DNA of 64,000 bases from Dyella japonica A8 (lineage in GTDB: Bacteria > Pseudomonadota > Gammaproteobacteria > Xanthomonadales > Rhodanobacteraceae): assembly GCF_000725385.1 (NCBI RefSeq), contig NZ_CP008884.1:2480001-2544000 (forward strand), read 5' to 3'. The position numbers and the translations under genes are program-made. Of the stretch, positions 33,143 to 41,807 are shown piece after piece (position 1 is the stretch's first letter; every line of letters begins with the position of its first letter). The notes below the pieces were generated by a model. It saw only the letters and a program-made list of their open reading frames with translations, was not told the DNA's origin and searched no databases.

Positions 33143-35112
33143 GCGCGCGACTCCTGCAGCACGGTGGCCGGGACGGCTTCCGTTTCGGCGACGCGCCGGG
33201 TGCGGAAGCGGCGATCGGCCGCGGCGAAGAAGCCGCCCAGCATCATGAACAGGCCACCGGCCCAGATCCAGCGCACGAAGGGCTTGTCGTAGAGACGCAG
33301 CGCCCACGCACCCTCCGGCTGCTTCGGGTCCATCGGCTCGCCCAGCGCCACGTACAGGTCGCGGAACAAGCCCGGATTGATGGCCGATTCGGTCTGCACC
33401 TGTCCACGTGTATAGGTACGCTTCTGCGGATGCATCACCGCCACTTCGCTGCCGTTGCGCATCACGGTGACGGTGCCCTGGTCGCCCTGCCAGTTGGGAC
33501 CACGCGTGTGCTGCACGCCATCGAAGCGGAATTCGTAGCCGCCGATGCTTTCTGTCTGGCCCGGCGCCACGCGCACGTCGCGTTCCACGCTGAGTGCATT
33601 GGTGAGCATCACGCCGGCGAGGAACACGCCCACGCCGAAATGCGCGAGCAGCATGCCGGCCATTTCGGCGGGATAACGACGACCCGCCGGCATCTCGCGC
33701 CAGCGCTTGAACACATAGAGCAGGGTGCCGAAGCCGCACCACACGGCCGCCGCCGTGCCGACGACGGCCTTGGTTTCGCCGCTGGTGGCGAACGCCGCGA
33801 GGATGGCGCAGGCGATGGCGGCAAGGCCGGCGCGCCACATCACCTTCTTCAGCACCGGCACATCGCTCTTGCCCCAGCGCAGGTAGGGGCCGAACGGCAG
33901 CAGCAGAACCACAGGCGCCATCAGCAGGGTGAACAGGAAGCCGAAGTAGGGCGGGCCCACCGAGATCTTGCCGAGGTTCAGCGCATCGCCCAGCAGCGGA
34001 AACAGCGTGCCCAGCAGCACCATGGCCGCAGCCACCGTGAGCATCAGGTTGCCGATGAGGATGGCGGTTTCACGCGACACCACGCTGAAGGGCTTGCCGC
34101 CAGCGACCTTGGGCGCGCGCATGGCGTACAGCAGCAGCGAGCCGCCGACCACCATGGCGAGGAAGCACAGGATAAACAGGCCGCGGCGTGGATCGGACGC
34201 GAAGGCATGCACCGAGGTGAGTACGCCCGAACGCACCAGGAAGGTACCCAGCAGCGACAGCGAGAAGGCGAAGATGGACAGCAGGATGGTCCATGCGCGC
34301 AGGCCGCCACGTTTTTCCGTGACTGCCTGTGCATGGATCAGTGCCGCACCGACCAGCCACGGCATGAAGCTGGCGTTCTCCACCGGATCCCAGAACCACC
34401 AGCCGCCCCAGCCGAGTTCGGCATAGGCCCACCAACTGCCCGCGACGATACCCGCGGAAAGGAAACCCCACGCCACGTTGGTCCACGGCCGTGCCCAGCG
34501 CACCCACGCCTGTTCCAGCTCGCCGCCGAGCAGCGCGGCGATGGAGAAGGCAAACGCCACCGAGAAGCCCACGTAGCCCATGTAGAGCACGGGCGGGTGG
34601 AAGGTCATGCCCGGATCCTGCAGCACCGGGTTGAGGTCACCGCCATCTGGCGGCATCGGCAACAGGCGCGCGAACGGGTTGGAGGTGAAGATGATGAAGG
34701 CAAGAAAGCCGACCGCGACCAGGCCGAGCACGCCGAGCACGCGCGCCACGAATACCTCGGGCAGGTTCCGGCTCAACGCGGCAAGCGCCAGCGTCCACAG
34801 GTTGAGGATGAAGATCCACAGCAGCAGCGAACCCTCATGCGCGCCCCACACGGCGGCAATGCGGTAGTACCAGGGCAGTGCGAGGTTGGAGTTGTCGGCG
34901 ACGTACTGCACGGAGAAATCGAACGACAGGAACGCCCACACCAGCAGCGCGAAGGCGAGTGACACGAACACCGCTTGTCCCGCCGCCGCCGGACGCGCCA
35001 CGGCCATCAGCGCGCGGTTGCCCTTCCATGCGCCCAGGAGCGGAAGAACGCCCTGCGCCATGGCGAGCAGCAAGGCGAGGATCAGCGCGAGTTGGCCGAG
35101 TTCGGGCGTCAT
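33139..35112 (-). CDS. ccmF: Heme lyase CcmF
   Basis: The 657-residue inner-membrane protein has about 15 hydrophobic segments and carries out heme ligation to apocytochrome c with CcmH and CcmI. The tryptophan-rich WWD motif is seen at [20 protein letters not shown], near residue 230. Conserved histidines occur at [10 protein letters not shown] (about 92) and [11 protein letters not shown] (about 262). The C-terminal part has a periplasmic beta-rich domain ([20 protein letters not shown]) before the final helix. It overlaps ccmE by 4 bp and ccmG by 4 bp. Confidence 0.97.
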   Translation of the reverse strand: MTPELGQLALILALLLAMAQGVLPLLGAWKGNRALMAVARPAAAGQAVFVSLAFALLVWAFLSFDFSVQYVADNSNLALPWYYRIAAVWGAHEGSLLLWIFILNLWTLALAALSRNLPEVFVARVLGVLGLVAVGFLAFIIFTSNPFARLLPMPPDGGDLNPVLQDPGMTFHPPVLYMGYVGFSVAFAFSIAALLGGELEQAWVRWARPWTNVAWGFLSAGIVAGSWWAYAELGWGGWWFWDPVENASFMPWLVGAALIHAQAVTEKRGGLRAWTILLSIFAFSLSLLGTFLVRSGVLTSVHAFASDPRRGLFILCFLAMVVGGSLLLYAMRAPKVAGGKPFSVVSRETAILIGNLMLTVAAAMVLLGTLFPLLGDALNLGKISVGPPYFGFLFTLLMAPVVLLLPFGPYLRWGKSDVPVLKKVMWRAGLAAIACAILAAFATSGETKAVVGTAAAVWCGFGTLLYVFKRWREMPAGRRYPAEMAGMLLAHFGVGVFLAGVMLTNALSVERDVRVAPGQTESIGGYEFRFDGVQHTRGPNWQGDQGTVTVMRNGSEVAVMHPQKRTYTRGQVQTESAINPGLFRDLYVALGEPMDPKQPEGAWALRLYDKPFVRWIWAGGLFMMLGGFFAAADRRFRTRRVAETEAVPATVLQESRA

Positions 35113-35576
35113 TGCGGCTTGTCCTGTCCGGCTTCCTCGCTCACATGCTTGCCTTCGTGGGCCTTGGCCATGGCGTCCTTCAGCTCCTTGGGCATGTAGG
35201 TTTCGTCATGCTTGGCCAGCACTTCGGTGGCGATGAAGCGGGCGTTGTCCATGTGGCCGGTGGCGATCACGGACTGGTTGTCCCGAAACAGGTCCGGCAG
35301 GATGCCGGTGTATTCCACCGGCATCGAACCGCTGGCATCGACCACGGTGAAGGTGACCTTCAGCGAGTCGTTGCTGCGCTGGATGGAACCGGCCTTGACC
35401 ATGCCGCCCAGGCGGAAGGTCTTGTAGCTGTTCGCCTGGCCAGTCTGCACCTGGCTCGGGGTGAACAGGTAATTCATGTTCTGCTGCAGGGCGAACACGA
35501 TCAGGCCCACCGCCACCACCGCCGCGGCGGCGACAAGAAGGACAATGGTGAGCCTGCGCTTGCGAGTAGGGTTCAT
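35109..35576 (-). CDS. ccmE: Heme chaperone CcmE
   Basis: The 155-residue periplasmic heme carrier has an N-terminal membrane anchor (about 9-30) and an OB-fold. Heme binds covalently to His123 in [10 protein letters not shown], with Tyr127 as the axial ligand. The tail after residue 130 is charged and flexible. It lies 12 bp after ccmD and overlaps ccmF. Confidence 0.97.
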   Translation of the reverse strand: MNPTRKRRLTIVLLVAAAAVVAVGLIVFALQQNMNYLFTPSQVQTGQANSYKTFRLGGMVKAGSIQRSNDSLKVTFTVVDASGSMPVEYTGILPDLFRDNQSVIATGHMDNARFIATEVLAKHDETYMPKELKDAMAKAHEGKHVSEEAGQDKPQ

Positions 35577-35588
35577 GCGTAGGTGCGC

Positions 35589-35774
35589 TCAGGGCGATGT
35601 CGGGTTGCGTTGCTGGCGTGCGGCCTGTCGCGCCATGCGACCGCGCAGCTCGCGCAGGTTGCGGCGACGGCGCAGCCACGGGTTGAGGTAATCGGCGATC
35701 AGCACGATGAAGAACACAGCGTACGCCGGCCACACGTACATGGCGTAACCGCCCATGGCGACGAAGGCACTCAT
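35589..35774 (-). CDS. ccmD: Heme exporter small subunit CcmD
   Basis: The 61-residue protein has one membrane helix (AMYVWPAYAVFFIVLIADYL) followed by a basic Arg-rich tail, the usual CcmD build. It stabilises holo-CcmE release from CcmABC. The start overlaps the ccmC stop by 4 bp. Confidence 0.93.
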   Translation of the reverse strand: MSAFVAMGGYAMYVWPAYAVFFIVLIADYLNPWLRRRRNLRELRGRMARQAARQQRNPTSP

Positions 35775-36529
35775 GCCTTGCCCTCCCGCTCTGCTATCTG
35801 CTTCACCCACTCCTTGCCGCTTTCCATCGACAGCAGGTCGGTGCGCACGCGGCCGAACAGGCTGGCGATGTAATAGAACTTGGTGGCGGCCATCATGGTG
35901 AGCAGCGGCCACAGCATGTCGCCGCTGATCTTCGAGGGTCCGAGGATGCGCACGGTGGAGCCCTGGTGCAGCGTGTTCCACCAGTTCACCGAAAAATGCA
36001 CGATCGGCACGTTGATGATGCCGATGATGGCGAGGAAGGCCGCGGCGCGCGCGCCCTGGCGCCGATCTTCAAAGGAGTGATACAGGCCGATCACGCCCAG
36101 GTACAGGAACAGCAGCACCAGTTCGGACGTAAGGCGCGCATCCCACGTCCACCACGTGCCCCACATCGGCTTGCCCCACAGTGAGCCGGTGACCAGCGTG
36201 ATGAAGGTGAAGGCCGCGCCGATGGGCGCCGATTCCATCGCCACCACTTCGGCCAGCTTGATGCGCCACACCAGCGAGATAAAGGAGGCGACGGCCATCA
36301 GGCCATAGATGAAGAGGCCCATCCACGCACATGGCACGTGGATGAAGATGATGCGGTAGGCGTCACCCTGCTGGTAATCGGCGGGCGCTAATACCAGACC
36401 GCCATAAAGCGCGATGGCACCGGAAATCAATGCAAGGGCCAGGGCCCATGGACGCACGATGCCGGCAAAACGATAGAAGTTCGGCGGAGAGCTGAGCTTG
36501 TGAACCCAGAGCGGGATCCAGTTGGCCAT
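35771..36529 (-). CDS. ccmC: Heme transfer protein CcmC
   Basis: The 252-residue inner-membrane protein has six membrane segments and delivers heme to CcmE. The WWD motif is in GKPMWGTWWTWDARLTSELV (about residue 120), and the flanking histidines are in FIHVPCAWMG and HFSVNWWNTLHQG. The ATG at 36529 is the family start (MANWIPLWVHKLSSPPNFYR). Its only ribosome site, ACAGG, is inside the outer inverted-repeat arm of the element that fills the gap to ccmB, so translation may depend on that structure opening. Longer in-frame sequence upstream lies wholly in that element. Confidence 0.96.
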   Translation of the reverse strand: MANWIPLWVHKLSSPPNFYRFAGIVRPWALALALISGAIALYGGLVLAPADYQQGDAYRIIFIHVPCAWMGLFIYGLMAVASFISLVWRIKLAEVVAMESAPIGAAFTFITLVTGSLWGKPMWGTWWTWDARLTSELVLLFLYLGVIGLYHSFEDRRQGARAAAFLAIIGIINVPIVHFSVNWWNTLHQGSTVRILGPSKISGDMLWPLLTMMAATKFYYIASLFGRVRTDLLSMESGKEWVKQIAEREGKA

Positions 36530-36531
36530 GT

Positions 36532-36798
36532 GAACCTGTTTATGCCTGTTCCATGCCCCGCGCCGGGATCTGTTTGCGCGCAGGACAAGGAAGAACGAAG
36601 GACGTGTATGTCGATACACGACTGAGTGATGACGCAGGCCTGCGTGCAAACAGACCCGGCCCGGAGGGTTGACGCTGAGCGCCCGCCAGCCGCCCGCGCG
36701 CGACTTGACCTGACCACCAGTCAGGCGCTGCGCCACGCGCGACCATCTGGCGGGCGCTCAGCGTCAACGCGGGGTATGGAACAGGCATAAACAGGTTC
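36532..36798. repeat. 267-bp nested inverted-repeat element between ccmB and ccmC
   Basis: The whole ccmB-ccmC gap is one structured element. The outer arms are 31 bp (36532-36562 and 36768-36798) with one mismatch. The left inner arm is a 16-bp stem (36569-36584 with 36639-36654, one mismatch) enclosing a hairpin CGTGTAT/ATACACG with loop GTCG (36603-36620). The right inner arm is a perfect 22-bp stem (36668-36689 with 36747-36768) enclosing CCTGAC/GTCAGG (36709-36725). A three-way junction is predicted. Both mismatches are G-T on the plus strand, so they pair as G-U in plus-sense RNA and as C-A mismatches in ccm mRNA. No target-site duplication is obvious. No protein is credible inside it. 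Confidence 0.9.
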
Positions 36799-37485
36799 CT
36801 ATGCGTCCAAGGCAATGCGGAGGGCGGCGGCGCAGGCCAGCGGGGCCAGCACCAGCGCCATGACCAGCGCCGCGCCCAGCCAGGCGATGGGCGCAAGCCA
36901 CGGCAGCCCCTGTTGAGCCGCGGCGACGGCGCCTGCGGCAAAGATCACCACGGGTACGCAAAGCGGCAGCAGCATCAGCGCCAGCAGCATACCAGAGCGT
37001 CGCGTGCCGGCCGTCAGCGCCACCAGTACCGCGCCCATCAGGCTCAGCAGGGGCGTAGACAGCAGCAGCGCATAGACCAACACGGGCATCACGGCGGCCG
37101 GCAGGTGCAGCATGCCGGCCAGCAGCGGCGCAATGACGATGAGCGGCAGCGCTGTAGTGATCCAGTGGGCGAGGATCTTCATGCCCAGCATCAACGCCAG
37201 CGGCTGTGGCGACAGCATCAGCTGCTCGAGCGAACCGTCTTCGATGTCGCTGCGGAACATGGCGTCCAGCGCCAGCAGCATGGCCAGCAGCATGGTCACC
37301 AGCACGGCGCCGCCGGCGATGCGCTGGAGCAGGGCATCCTCGGGCCCCAGCGCGAACGGGAACAGCGTGATGACGATGAGCGCGTAAAGCACCGGCATGA
37401 CGATGTCGCCGCGGCGACGCCAGGCCAGGGTGAGGTCGCGGCGCAGCACGGCGGCGCAGGCGGAGGCGAGCGGCGCGTGACTCAT
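36799..37485 (-). CDS. ccmB: Heme exporter permease CcmB
   Basis: The 228-residue permease has six hydrophobic segments and forms the ABC complex with CcmA for heme handover to CcmE. Typical stretches are RRDLTLAWRRRGDIVMPVLY at the start, FRSDIEDGSLEQLMLSP in the coupling region and KILAHWITTALPLIV. The ATG overlaps the ccmA stop. The stop codon TAG directly abuts the structured element before ccmC. Confidence 0.96.
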   Translation of the reverse strand: MSHAPLASACAAVLRRDLTLAWRRRGDIVMPVLYALIVITLFPFALGPEDALLQRIAGGAVLVTMLLAMLLALDAMFRSDIEDGSLEQLMLSPQPLALMLGMKILAHWITTALPLIVIAPLLAGMLHLPAAVMPVLVYALLLSTPLLSLMGAVLVALTAGTRRSGMLLALMLLPLCVPVVIFAAGAVAAAQQGLPWLAPIAWLGAALVMALVLAPLACAAALRIALDA

Positions 37486-38120
37486 GCGTGCATGCGTATC
37501 CGTTTCGGTTCGCCGTTGAGAAAGCTCACGGCGCCATGGCTGGTCACCAGGGCGGCGCCACCTTCCGCCGCATGTTGTGCAAGCAGGCGATTCACCAGCT
37601 CGATGCCGGTGCGGTCGAGGTTGGCGTAGGGTTCGTCCAGCAGCCACAGCGTGGCGGGCAGCAACAGCAGGCGCGCGAGGGCAGCGCGCTTCTTCTGTCC
37701 GGCGGAGAGCCGCCGCACGGGTTCGTCTTCGTAGCCGGCGAGACCGATGTTGGCGAGCACGCCTTCCACCGTGCGACCGTCGCGCGCACCGTACAGGCCG
37801 GCAGCGACGGCGAGGTTTTCCCGTGCACTGAGATCGCTCTTCAGGCCAAGGTGATGACCGAGGAAGAGCGTGTCGCCCAGATGCTCGATGCGTCGCCACG
37901 GCTGACCGCGCCAATCGAGCGAACCTTCGTCGATGTGCAGCAGGCCGGCGAGGATGCGCAGCAAAGTCGTCTTGCCGCTGCCGTTGTCGCCTTCCACCAG
38001 GGCGATTTCGCCTTCGCGCAGGCAGAAATCCAGCGGGCCGAACACGGGTTCGTCCTGGCGGTAGAAGGTGAGCGCCCGGGCCTCCAGCAGAGGTTGAGCG
38101 ACGGCGGCGGAGGCAGTCAT
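37482..38120 (-). CDS. ccmA: Heme exporter ATP-binding protein CcmA
   Basis: The 212-residue ABC ATPase powers release of heme-loaded CcmE. Walker A is GDNGSGKTTLL (about 43-53), the signature RRLSAGQKKRAALARLL (about 139-155) and Walker B LWLLDEPYANLD. It is the first gene of the leftward ccm operon; the promoter should lie in the 112 bp before it. The start at 38120 gives a short Ala-rich head; the ribosome site is weak. Confidence 0.96.
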   Translation of the reverse strand: MTASAAVAQPLLEARALTFYRQDEPVFGPLDFCLREGEIALVEGDNGSGKTTLLRILAGLLHIDEGSLDWRGQPWRRIEHLGDTLFLGHHLGLKSDLSARENLAVAAGLYGARDGRTVEGVLANIGLAGYEDEPVRRLSAGQKKRAALARLLLLPATLWLLDEPYANLDRTGIELVNRLLAQHAAEGGAALVTSHGAVSFLNGEPKRIRMHA

Positions 38121-38232
38121 CGCCCGATTGTCCGCAATGCCCGGCGGCCTTGTCCATGCGGCGGGGTGACGCCAGCGCAAGGGCGCGACGCAGGTGTCGG
38201 CGAGGGGGGCTCCGGCATCCGGAAATACCCCC

Positions 38233-38652
38233 TCAAGCCAACGACACGAGACGCAGCCGGGCGGGGGCGGCCCCTTGACCGTGGACGTAGCCGATCTGTC
38301 TGAAACGACGGGCCAGCGGGTCGAGGGTGGAAACATCGGGCCCGACCACCCACAGGCTGGGTTCCTTCCACTGCCCGTCACTGCCGACGCCGCGTGCGGG
38401 GCGAATGGCGACGGTCTCCGGCAGGACACGCAAGGCGATGAGCAGATCCCGCAGGGCGGCTCGGTTTCGCGGGCGGGGCGAGGGCTCGGAGCGTGGATTC
38501 CAGGCCGTGATGAATCCCCAGGGGTGATCTTCCGCCAAGGCACCGAGCGCCGGCGGTAGGGGCTGGTCGATCCGGATGGTGGCCCAGCCGCCGCGCGCCA
38601 GGCGCACCCGATAGTCGGTGGCCCGGTACGCGGCGAGCAGCGCCTCATCCAT
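38233..38652 (-). CDS. DUF3293 domain protein
   Basis: The 139-residue protein starts MDEALLAAYRATDYRVRLAR and matches the DUF3293 layout, including PWGFITAWNPRS and the RNRAALRDLLIALR helix, then WKEPSLWVVGPD and RRFRQIGYVHGQG. The start at 38652 overlaps the kmo stop by 8 bp; an in-frame ATG at 38706 would add residues from within kmo. Function is unknown. Coupling with kmo suggests translational linkage, not necessarily a shared pathway. Confidence 0.85.
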   Translation of the reverse strand: MDEALLAAYRATDYRVRLARGGWATIRIDQPLPPALGALAEDHPWGFITAWNPRSEPSPRPRNRAALRDLLIALRVLPETVAIRPARGVGSDGQWKEPSLWVVGPDVSTLDPLARRFRQIGYVHGQGAAPARLRLVSLA

Positions 38653-40045
38653 GCCGCAGGTCGGGCAGTGGCGGAAGCGTGGCGCGCAGGGCGTCGACGG
38701 CGGCACTCAGGTCGACCGTGCCGGCGTCGGTGGAGCCACGCAGCAGCTGGTCCAGCAGTACGTCCTGCGCACGGCCACGCTCGTAGGCATAGGCGTAGGG
38801 CAGGTGGGTAAAGGTGACCATGCGGTAACGGGCCATGAAATGCCCCGGCGCGCGTTCGGCGAGCAGGGCGCCCAGCGCGCGCTTGGCGAGGTAGTGCGGG
38901 TCGGCGACCGAGTCGCGCATTTCCACGTAGTTTTCCAGCGCCATCGCGGCAATGGCATCGCTGTTGGGCTGGCGGATGCGCTGGAACTCGGCGAACACGC
39001 CGGCGGTGTCGTCGGGTGACTGGGCCAGCAACGAGGCGAGCACCACCGTGTCTTCGAAGCCGCAGTTCATGCCCTGGCCGTGGAACGGCACGATGGCATG
39101 CGCGGCGTCCCCGACCAGCAGCGCGCGCCCGTCCAGGTGCCAGCGGTCGAGATAGAGCGTGGAGAGCGTGCCGACCGGATGGCCGTCGTAATCGCTGGCG
39201 AAATCCGGAATCAGCGGCAGCAGGTCGGGGAAGTCTTCCTCGAAGAAGGCCCGTGCGGTGCCTGCGCTGCCCAGCGTGTCGAAGCTCGGATGTGGCCCGT
39301 GCGCCGGCAGGAACAGGGTGACGGTGAAGCTGCCCTCGGTGTTCGGCAGGGCGATGCACATGTAGCCGCCGCGCGGCCAGATGTGCAGGGCGTGTGGTTC
39401 GAGCGCGAACTGGTCGTGGCCGCCGCTGCGCCCCACCAAGTCGGCGGACAAACCGCCCGCCGGCGGAATCTCCAGTTCCTTGTAGCCGTGGCCCAGCGAC
39501 TCCACGCGTTCGCCCAGCGGAGCGTAGGCGTTCATGGCGGCGCGCAGGGCGGAGCCCGCGCCATCGGCGCCGATGACCACCGGTGCATCGAGCTCGCGCG
39601 ACACGCCCAGCTCATCGACCAGGCGCATGCGTCGCTGGTCGAAATCCGCGCTGGCCAGCGACTGTCCAAAGTGGAAGTTCACGCCAGCCGCTTCGGCGGC
39701 GTCCAGCAACAGCATGTTGAGCGCGCCGCGTGAGACGGACCAGATCACTTCGCTGTCGTCCACGCCATAACGCTGCAAGCCGGACCGGCCATCGCGCGTA
39801 TGCACCATGCGGCCGCGCATCATCACGGCGCGCTGCAGCACGTCATCGGCAAGGCCGGCTTCGCGCAGTGCCTGCAGGCCGCGCTCGGCGAGGGCGAGGT
39901 TGATGGAGCGTCCACCGGTAAAGCCGGCGATGCGCGGATCAGGGCGTTTTTCGAAGACGTCGACGGCGAAGCCGCGGCCCGCCAGTTGCTGCGCCAGCAA
40001 GGCGCCGACCAGGCCGCCGCCGATAAGAGTGATGTGCTTCGCCAT
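38645..40045 (-). CDS. kmo: Kynurenine 3-monooxygenase
   Basis: The 466-residue FAD enzyme hydroxylates kynurenine to 3-hydroxykynurenine with NADPH and O2, in tryptophan breakdown or quinolinate synthesis. The Rossmann motif is LIGGGLVGALLAQQLA at residues 6-21, and the FAD-ribityl motif is LVGDAAHAIVPFHGQGMNCG (near residue 305). FTGGRSINLALAERGLQAL matches the KMO substrate-side region. GGGA precedes the ATG at 40045. No kynU or kynA is in the window. Confidence 0.95.
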   Translation of the reverse strand: MAKHITLIGGGLVGALLAQQLAGRGFAVDVFEKRPDPRIAGFTGGRSINLALAERGLQALREAGLADDVLQRAVMMRGRMVHTRDGRSGLQRYGVDDSEVIWSVSRGALNMLLLDAAEAAGVNFHFGQSLASADFDQRRMRLVDELGVSRELDAPVVIGADGAGSALRAAMNAYAPLGERVESLGHGYKELEIPPAGGLSADLVGRSGGHDQFALEPHALHIWPRGGYMCIALPNTEGSFTVTLFLPAHGPHPSFDTLGSAGTARAFFEEDFPDLLPLIPDFASDYDGHPVGTLSTLYLDRWHLDGRALLVGDAAHAIVPFHGQGMNCGFEDTVVLASLLAQSPDDTAGVFAEFQRIRQPNSDAIAAMALENYVEMRDSVADPHYLAKRALGALLAERAPGHFMARYRMVTFTHLPYAYAYERGRAQDVLLDQLLRGSTDAGTVDLSAAVDALRATLPPLPDLRHG

Positions 40046-40178
40046 GAAGTCCCGCTGGGTAGGTGGCAACCACGGAAAGCGCCAAGAGTAGCGGGTCAGG
40101 GGCGGGTGGGGCGATGCGCAGTGCGGCATGGCGCGCACTGTGCCTGCTGGGCTGACGTTGCGGAGGAATGTCTAGAAT

Positions 40179-40261
40179 CGTCATTCCCGCGAAAGCGGGA
40201 ATCCAGTGTCTTTCTGGGTAGATGCGAAAGTCTCTGGATCCCCGCTTTCGCGGGGATGACG
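40179..40261. repeat. Palindromic repeat, family A copy 3
   Basis: CGTCATTCCCGCGAAAGCGG at the left and CCGCTTTCGCGGGGATGACG at the right form a large inverted repeat with a diverged centre. It lies in the 264-bp gap between phaB and kmo, which otherwise holds nothing recognisable. Confidence 0.88.
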
Positions 40262-40309
40262 GGATCGCTTGGTCGAACCTGGCGGAGTGATGCGGCGCTT
40301 GTGCTTCGC

Positions 40310-41071
40310 TCAGAAGCTCATGAAATACCCACCGTTGACCGGCAGGTTGGCACCCGTGATGTAGCCGGCGTCGTCGGCGGTGAGGAAGGCTACGGCGCGG
40401 GCAATGTCTCCCGGCGAACCCAGGCGGCCGACCGGGATGTCGGCGATGATCTGCTCGCGGATGTCCTGCGGCACGGCGGCCACCAACGGGGTATCGCAAT
40501 AACCCGGCGACACCGTATTCACCGTGATGCCCTTGCGCGCCGTTTCGCGGGCCAGCGCCATGCCGAAGCCGTGCACGCCGGCCTTGGCGGCGGAGTAGTT
40601 GGTCTGACCGAACTGGCCGGTCTGGCCGTTGACCGAACTCAGGTTGACGATGCGGCCGAAGCCGCGCGTGCTCATGCCTTCCACCACGTTGCGGCACATG
40701 TTGAACACGCCGTCCAGGTTCACGCGCATCAGTTCGTGCCACTGCTGCGGCGTCATTTTGCGCAGGCTGGTGTCGCGGGTGATGCCGGCGGCGTTGACCA
40801 GGATGTCCACGCCGCCGTGCTCCTGTTCGATGCGGCCGATCAGCTCAGCGCAGCTGTCAAACTGGCTGACGTCGGCGTGCTCGAATCGCACCGCACCGTT
40901 GAGGTCGGCCGTTTCCTGCTGGAAGGAGCGGAGACGCTCCTCGCGGCCGGCAAGGTCCACGGCGATCACTTGGCGCCCCGCTTGTGCCAGCTGGCGACAG
41001 ATCTCGGTGCCAAGGCCGCCGATGCCGCCCGTGACCAGGGCAACGCGCGCAGTGCGGGAGTTCGTGCTCAT
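40310..41071 (-). CDS. phaB: Acetoacetyl-CoA reductase
   Basis: The 253-residue SDR reduces acetoacetyl-CoA to (R)-3-hydroxybutyryl-CoA for polyhydroxyalkanoate synthesis. The cofactor loop is VTGGIGGLGTEICRQLA, the catalytic motif is YSAAKAGVHGFGMALA (Tyr near 159), and RIVNLSSVNGQTGQFGQTNY and the SPGYCDTP segment fit PhaB rather than FabG. It follows phaR on the same strand by about 97 bp. No phaC synthase or phaA is in the window. Confidence 0.92.
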   Translation of the reverse strand: MSTNSRTARVALVTGGIGGLGTEICRQLAQAGRQVIAVDLAGREERLRSFQQETADLNGAVRFEHADVSQFDSCAELIGRIEQEHGGVDILVNAAGITRDTSLRKMTPQQWHELMRVNLDGVFNMCRNVVEGMSTRGFGRIVNLSSVNGQTGQFGQTNYSAAKAGVHGFGMALARETARKGITVNTVSPGYCDTPLVAAVPQDIREQIIADIPVGRLGSPGDIARAVAFLTADDAGYITGANLPVNGGYFMSF

Positions 41072-41098
41072 GTGAAAGACTCGTGCACATGCCGCAGG

Positions 41099-41117
41099 GC
41101 AGCACGTGTTGTGCTGC
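41099..41117. promoter_or_regulatory. Dyad upstream of phaB, possible PhaR site or hairpin
   Basis: GCAGCAC and GTGCTGC (loop GTGTT) form a perfect 7-bp dyad 28 bp before the phaB start. Its CTGC/GCAG halves match the known PhaR preference, so it may be an operator. Confidence 0.45.
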
Positions 41118-41168
41118 AGCGGCCGATCAGACGGAAGAGGGTGGCTCGCGGGCGCGAGCCGGACTGGA

Positions 41169-41657
41169 TCAGCCCGGCTTCTTGGTCGTGCCGCGCGGCG
41201 GGGTCTGGGTCTGCGTGGCCGTGTCGAGCAGGCCGCGCTGCATGTTGCGCCAGGCTTCCATGTTGCGCTCGGTCAGGTCGTTGAGCATGGACCAGGGCGT
41301 CTGGCCGAGCAGGCTGTTGAGCTGCGTGCGGAACTGCTGCTGCTGGTCCAGGAAGACCTGCAGGCTGCGCTCGAGGTACGGGCCCATGAAGCCCTGCAGC
41401 GAATCACCGTAGAAACGGATGATCTGGCTGAGCAGCTGGGGCGACAGCATCGGCTGCCCCTTTTCCTCGTGCTCAGAGATGATCTGCAGCAGCACCGAGC
41501 GGGTGAGATCCTCACCGCTCTTGGCGTCGCGGACTTCGAAGGTTTCGCCGTCCAACACCAACTGACGGACCTCTTCCAGCGTGATGTAGCTGGAGATTTC
41601 CGTGTCGTAGAGCCGACGGTTCGGATACTTCTTGATGATGCGGATCGTTTGTGCCAT
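41169..41657 (-). CDS. phaR: Polyhydroxyalkanoate synthesis repressor PhaR
   Basis: The 162-residue regulator has the N-terminal PHB/PHA accumulation DNA-binding domain (IRIIKKYPNRRLYDTEISSY, then ITLEEVRQLVLDGETFEV and DAKSGEDLTRSVLLQIISEH). The middle LLSQIIRFYGDSLQGFMGPYLERSL is the conserved PHB-accumulation repeat. PhaR senses PHA granules and represses phasin and its own gene. I chose ATG 41657 (MAQTIR), which puts the start at the first conserved residue. Confidence 0.95.
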   Translation of the reverse strand: MAQTIRIIKKYPNRRLYDTEISSYITLEEVRQLVLDGETFEVRDAKSGEDLTRSVLLQIISEHEEKGQPMLSPQLLSQIIRFYGDSLQGFMGPYLERSLQVFLDQQQQFRTQLNSLLGQTPWSMLNDLTERNMEAWRNMQRGLLDTATQTQTPPRGTTKKPG

Positions 41658-41710
41658 GCACACAAACTAGCAGAAGGTATTGCGGCGCACCAGTCGCCCA
41701 ACTGGTATTC

Positions 41711-41737
41711 ATTGCTGCACTGGTCAGTTGCAGCAAT
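41711..41737 (-). promoter_or_regulatory. Candidate PhaR operator upstream of phaR
   Basis: ATTGCTGCA and TGCAGCAAT form a perfect 9-bp dyad with a 9-bp spacer, 54 bp before the phaR start. The CTGC/GCAG cores fit reported PhaR sites, so autoregulation is likely. Confidence 0.5.
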
Positions 41738-41807
41738 TCCTGTTAGATCAACTACATGCCTGTTTTTGCCGGTTTGTGCCGGATTGAGAGTAATCCGGCA
41801 CTCTCAC

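Noticed and set aside
36530..36736. N-terminal extension of ccmC into the gap
   Set aside because: The frame is open only because of the structured element; CcmC family proteins start at MANWIP-like sequence.
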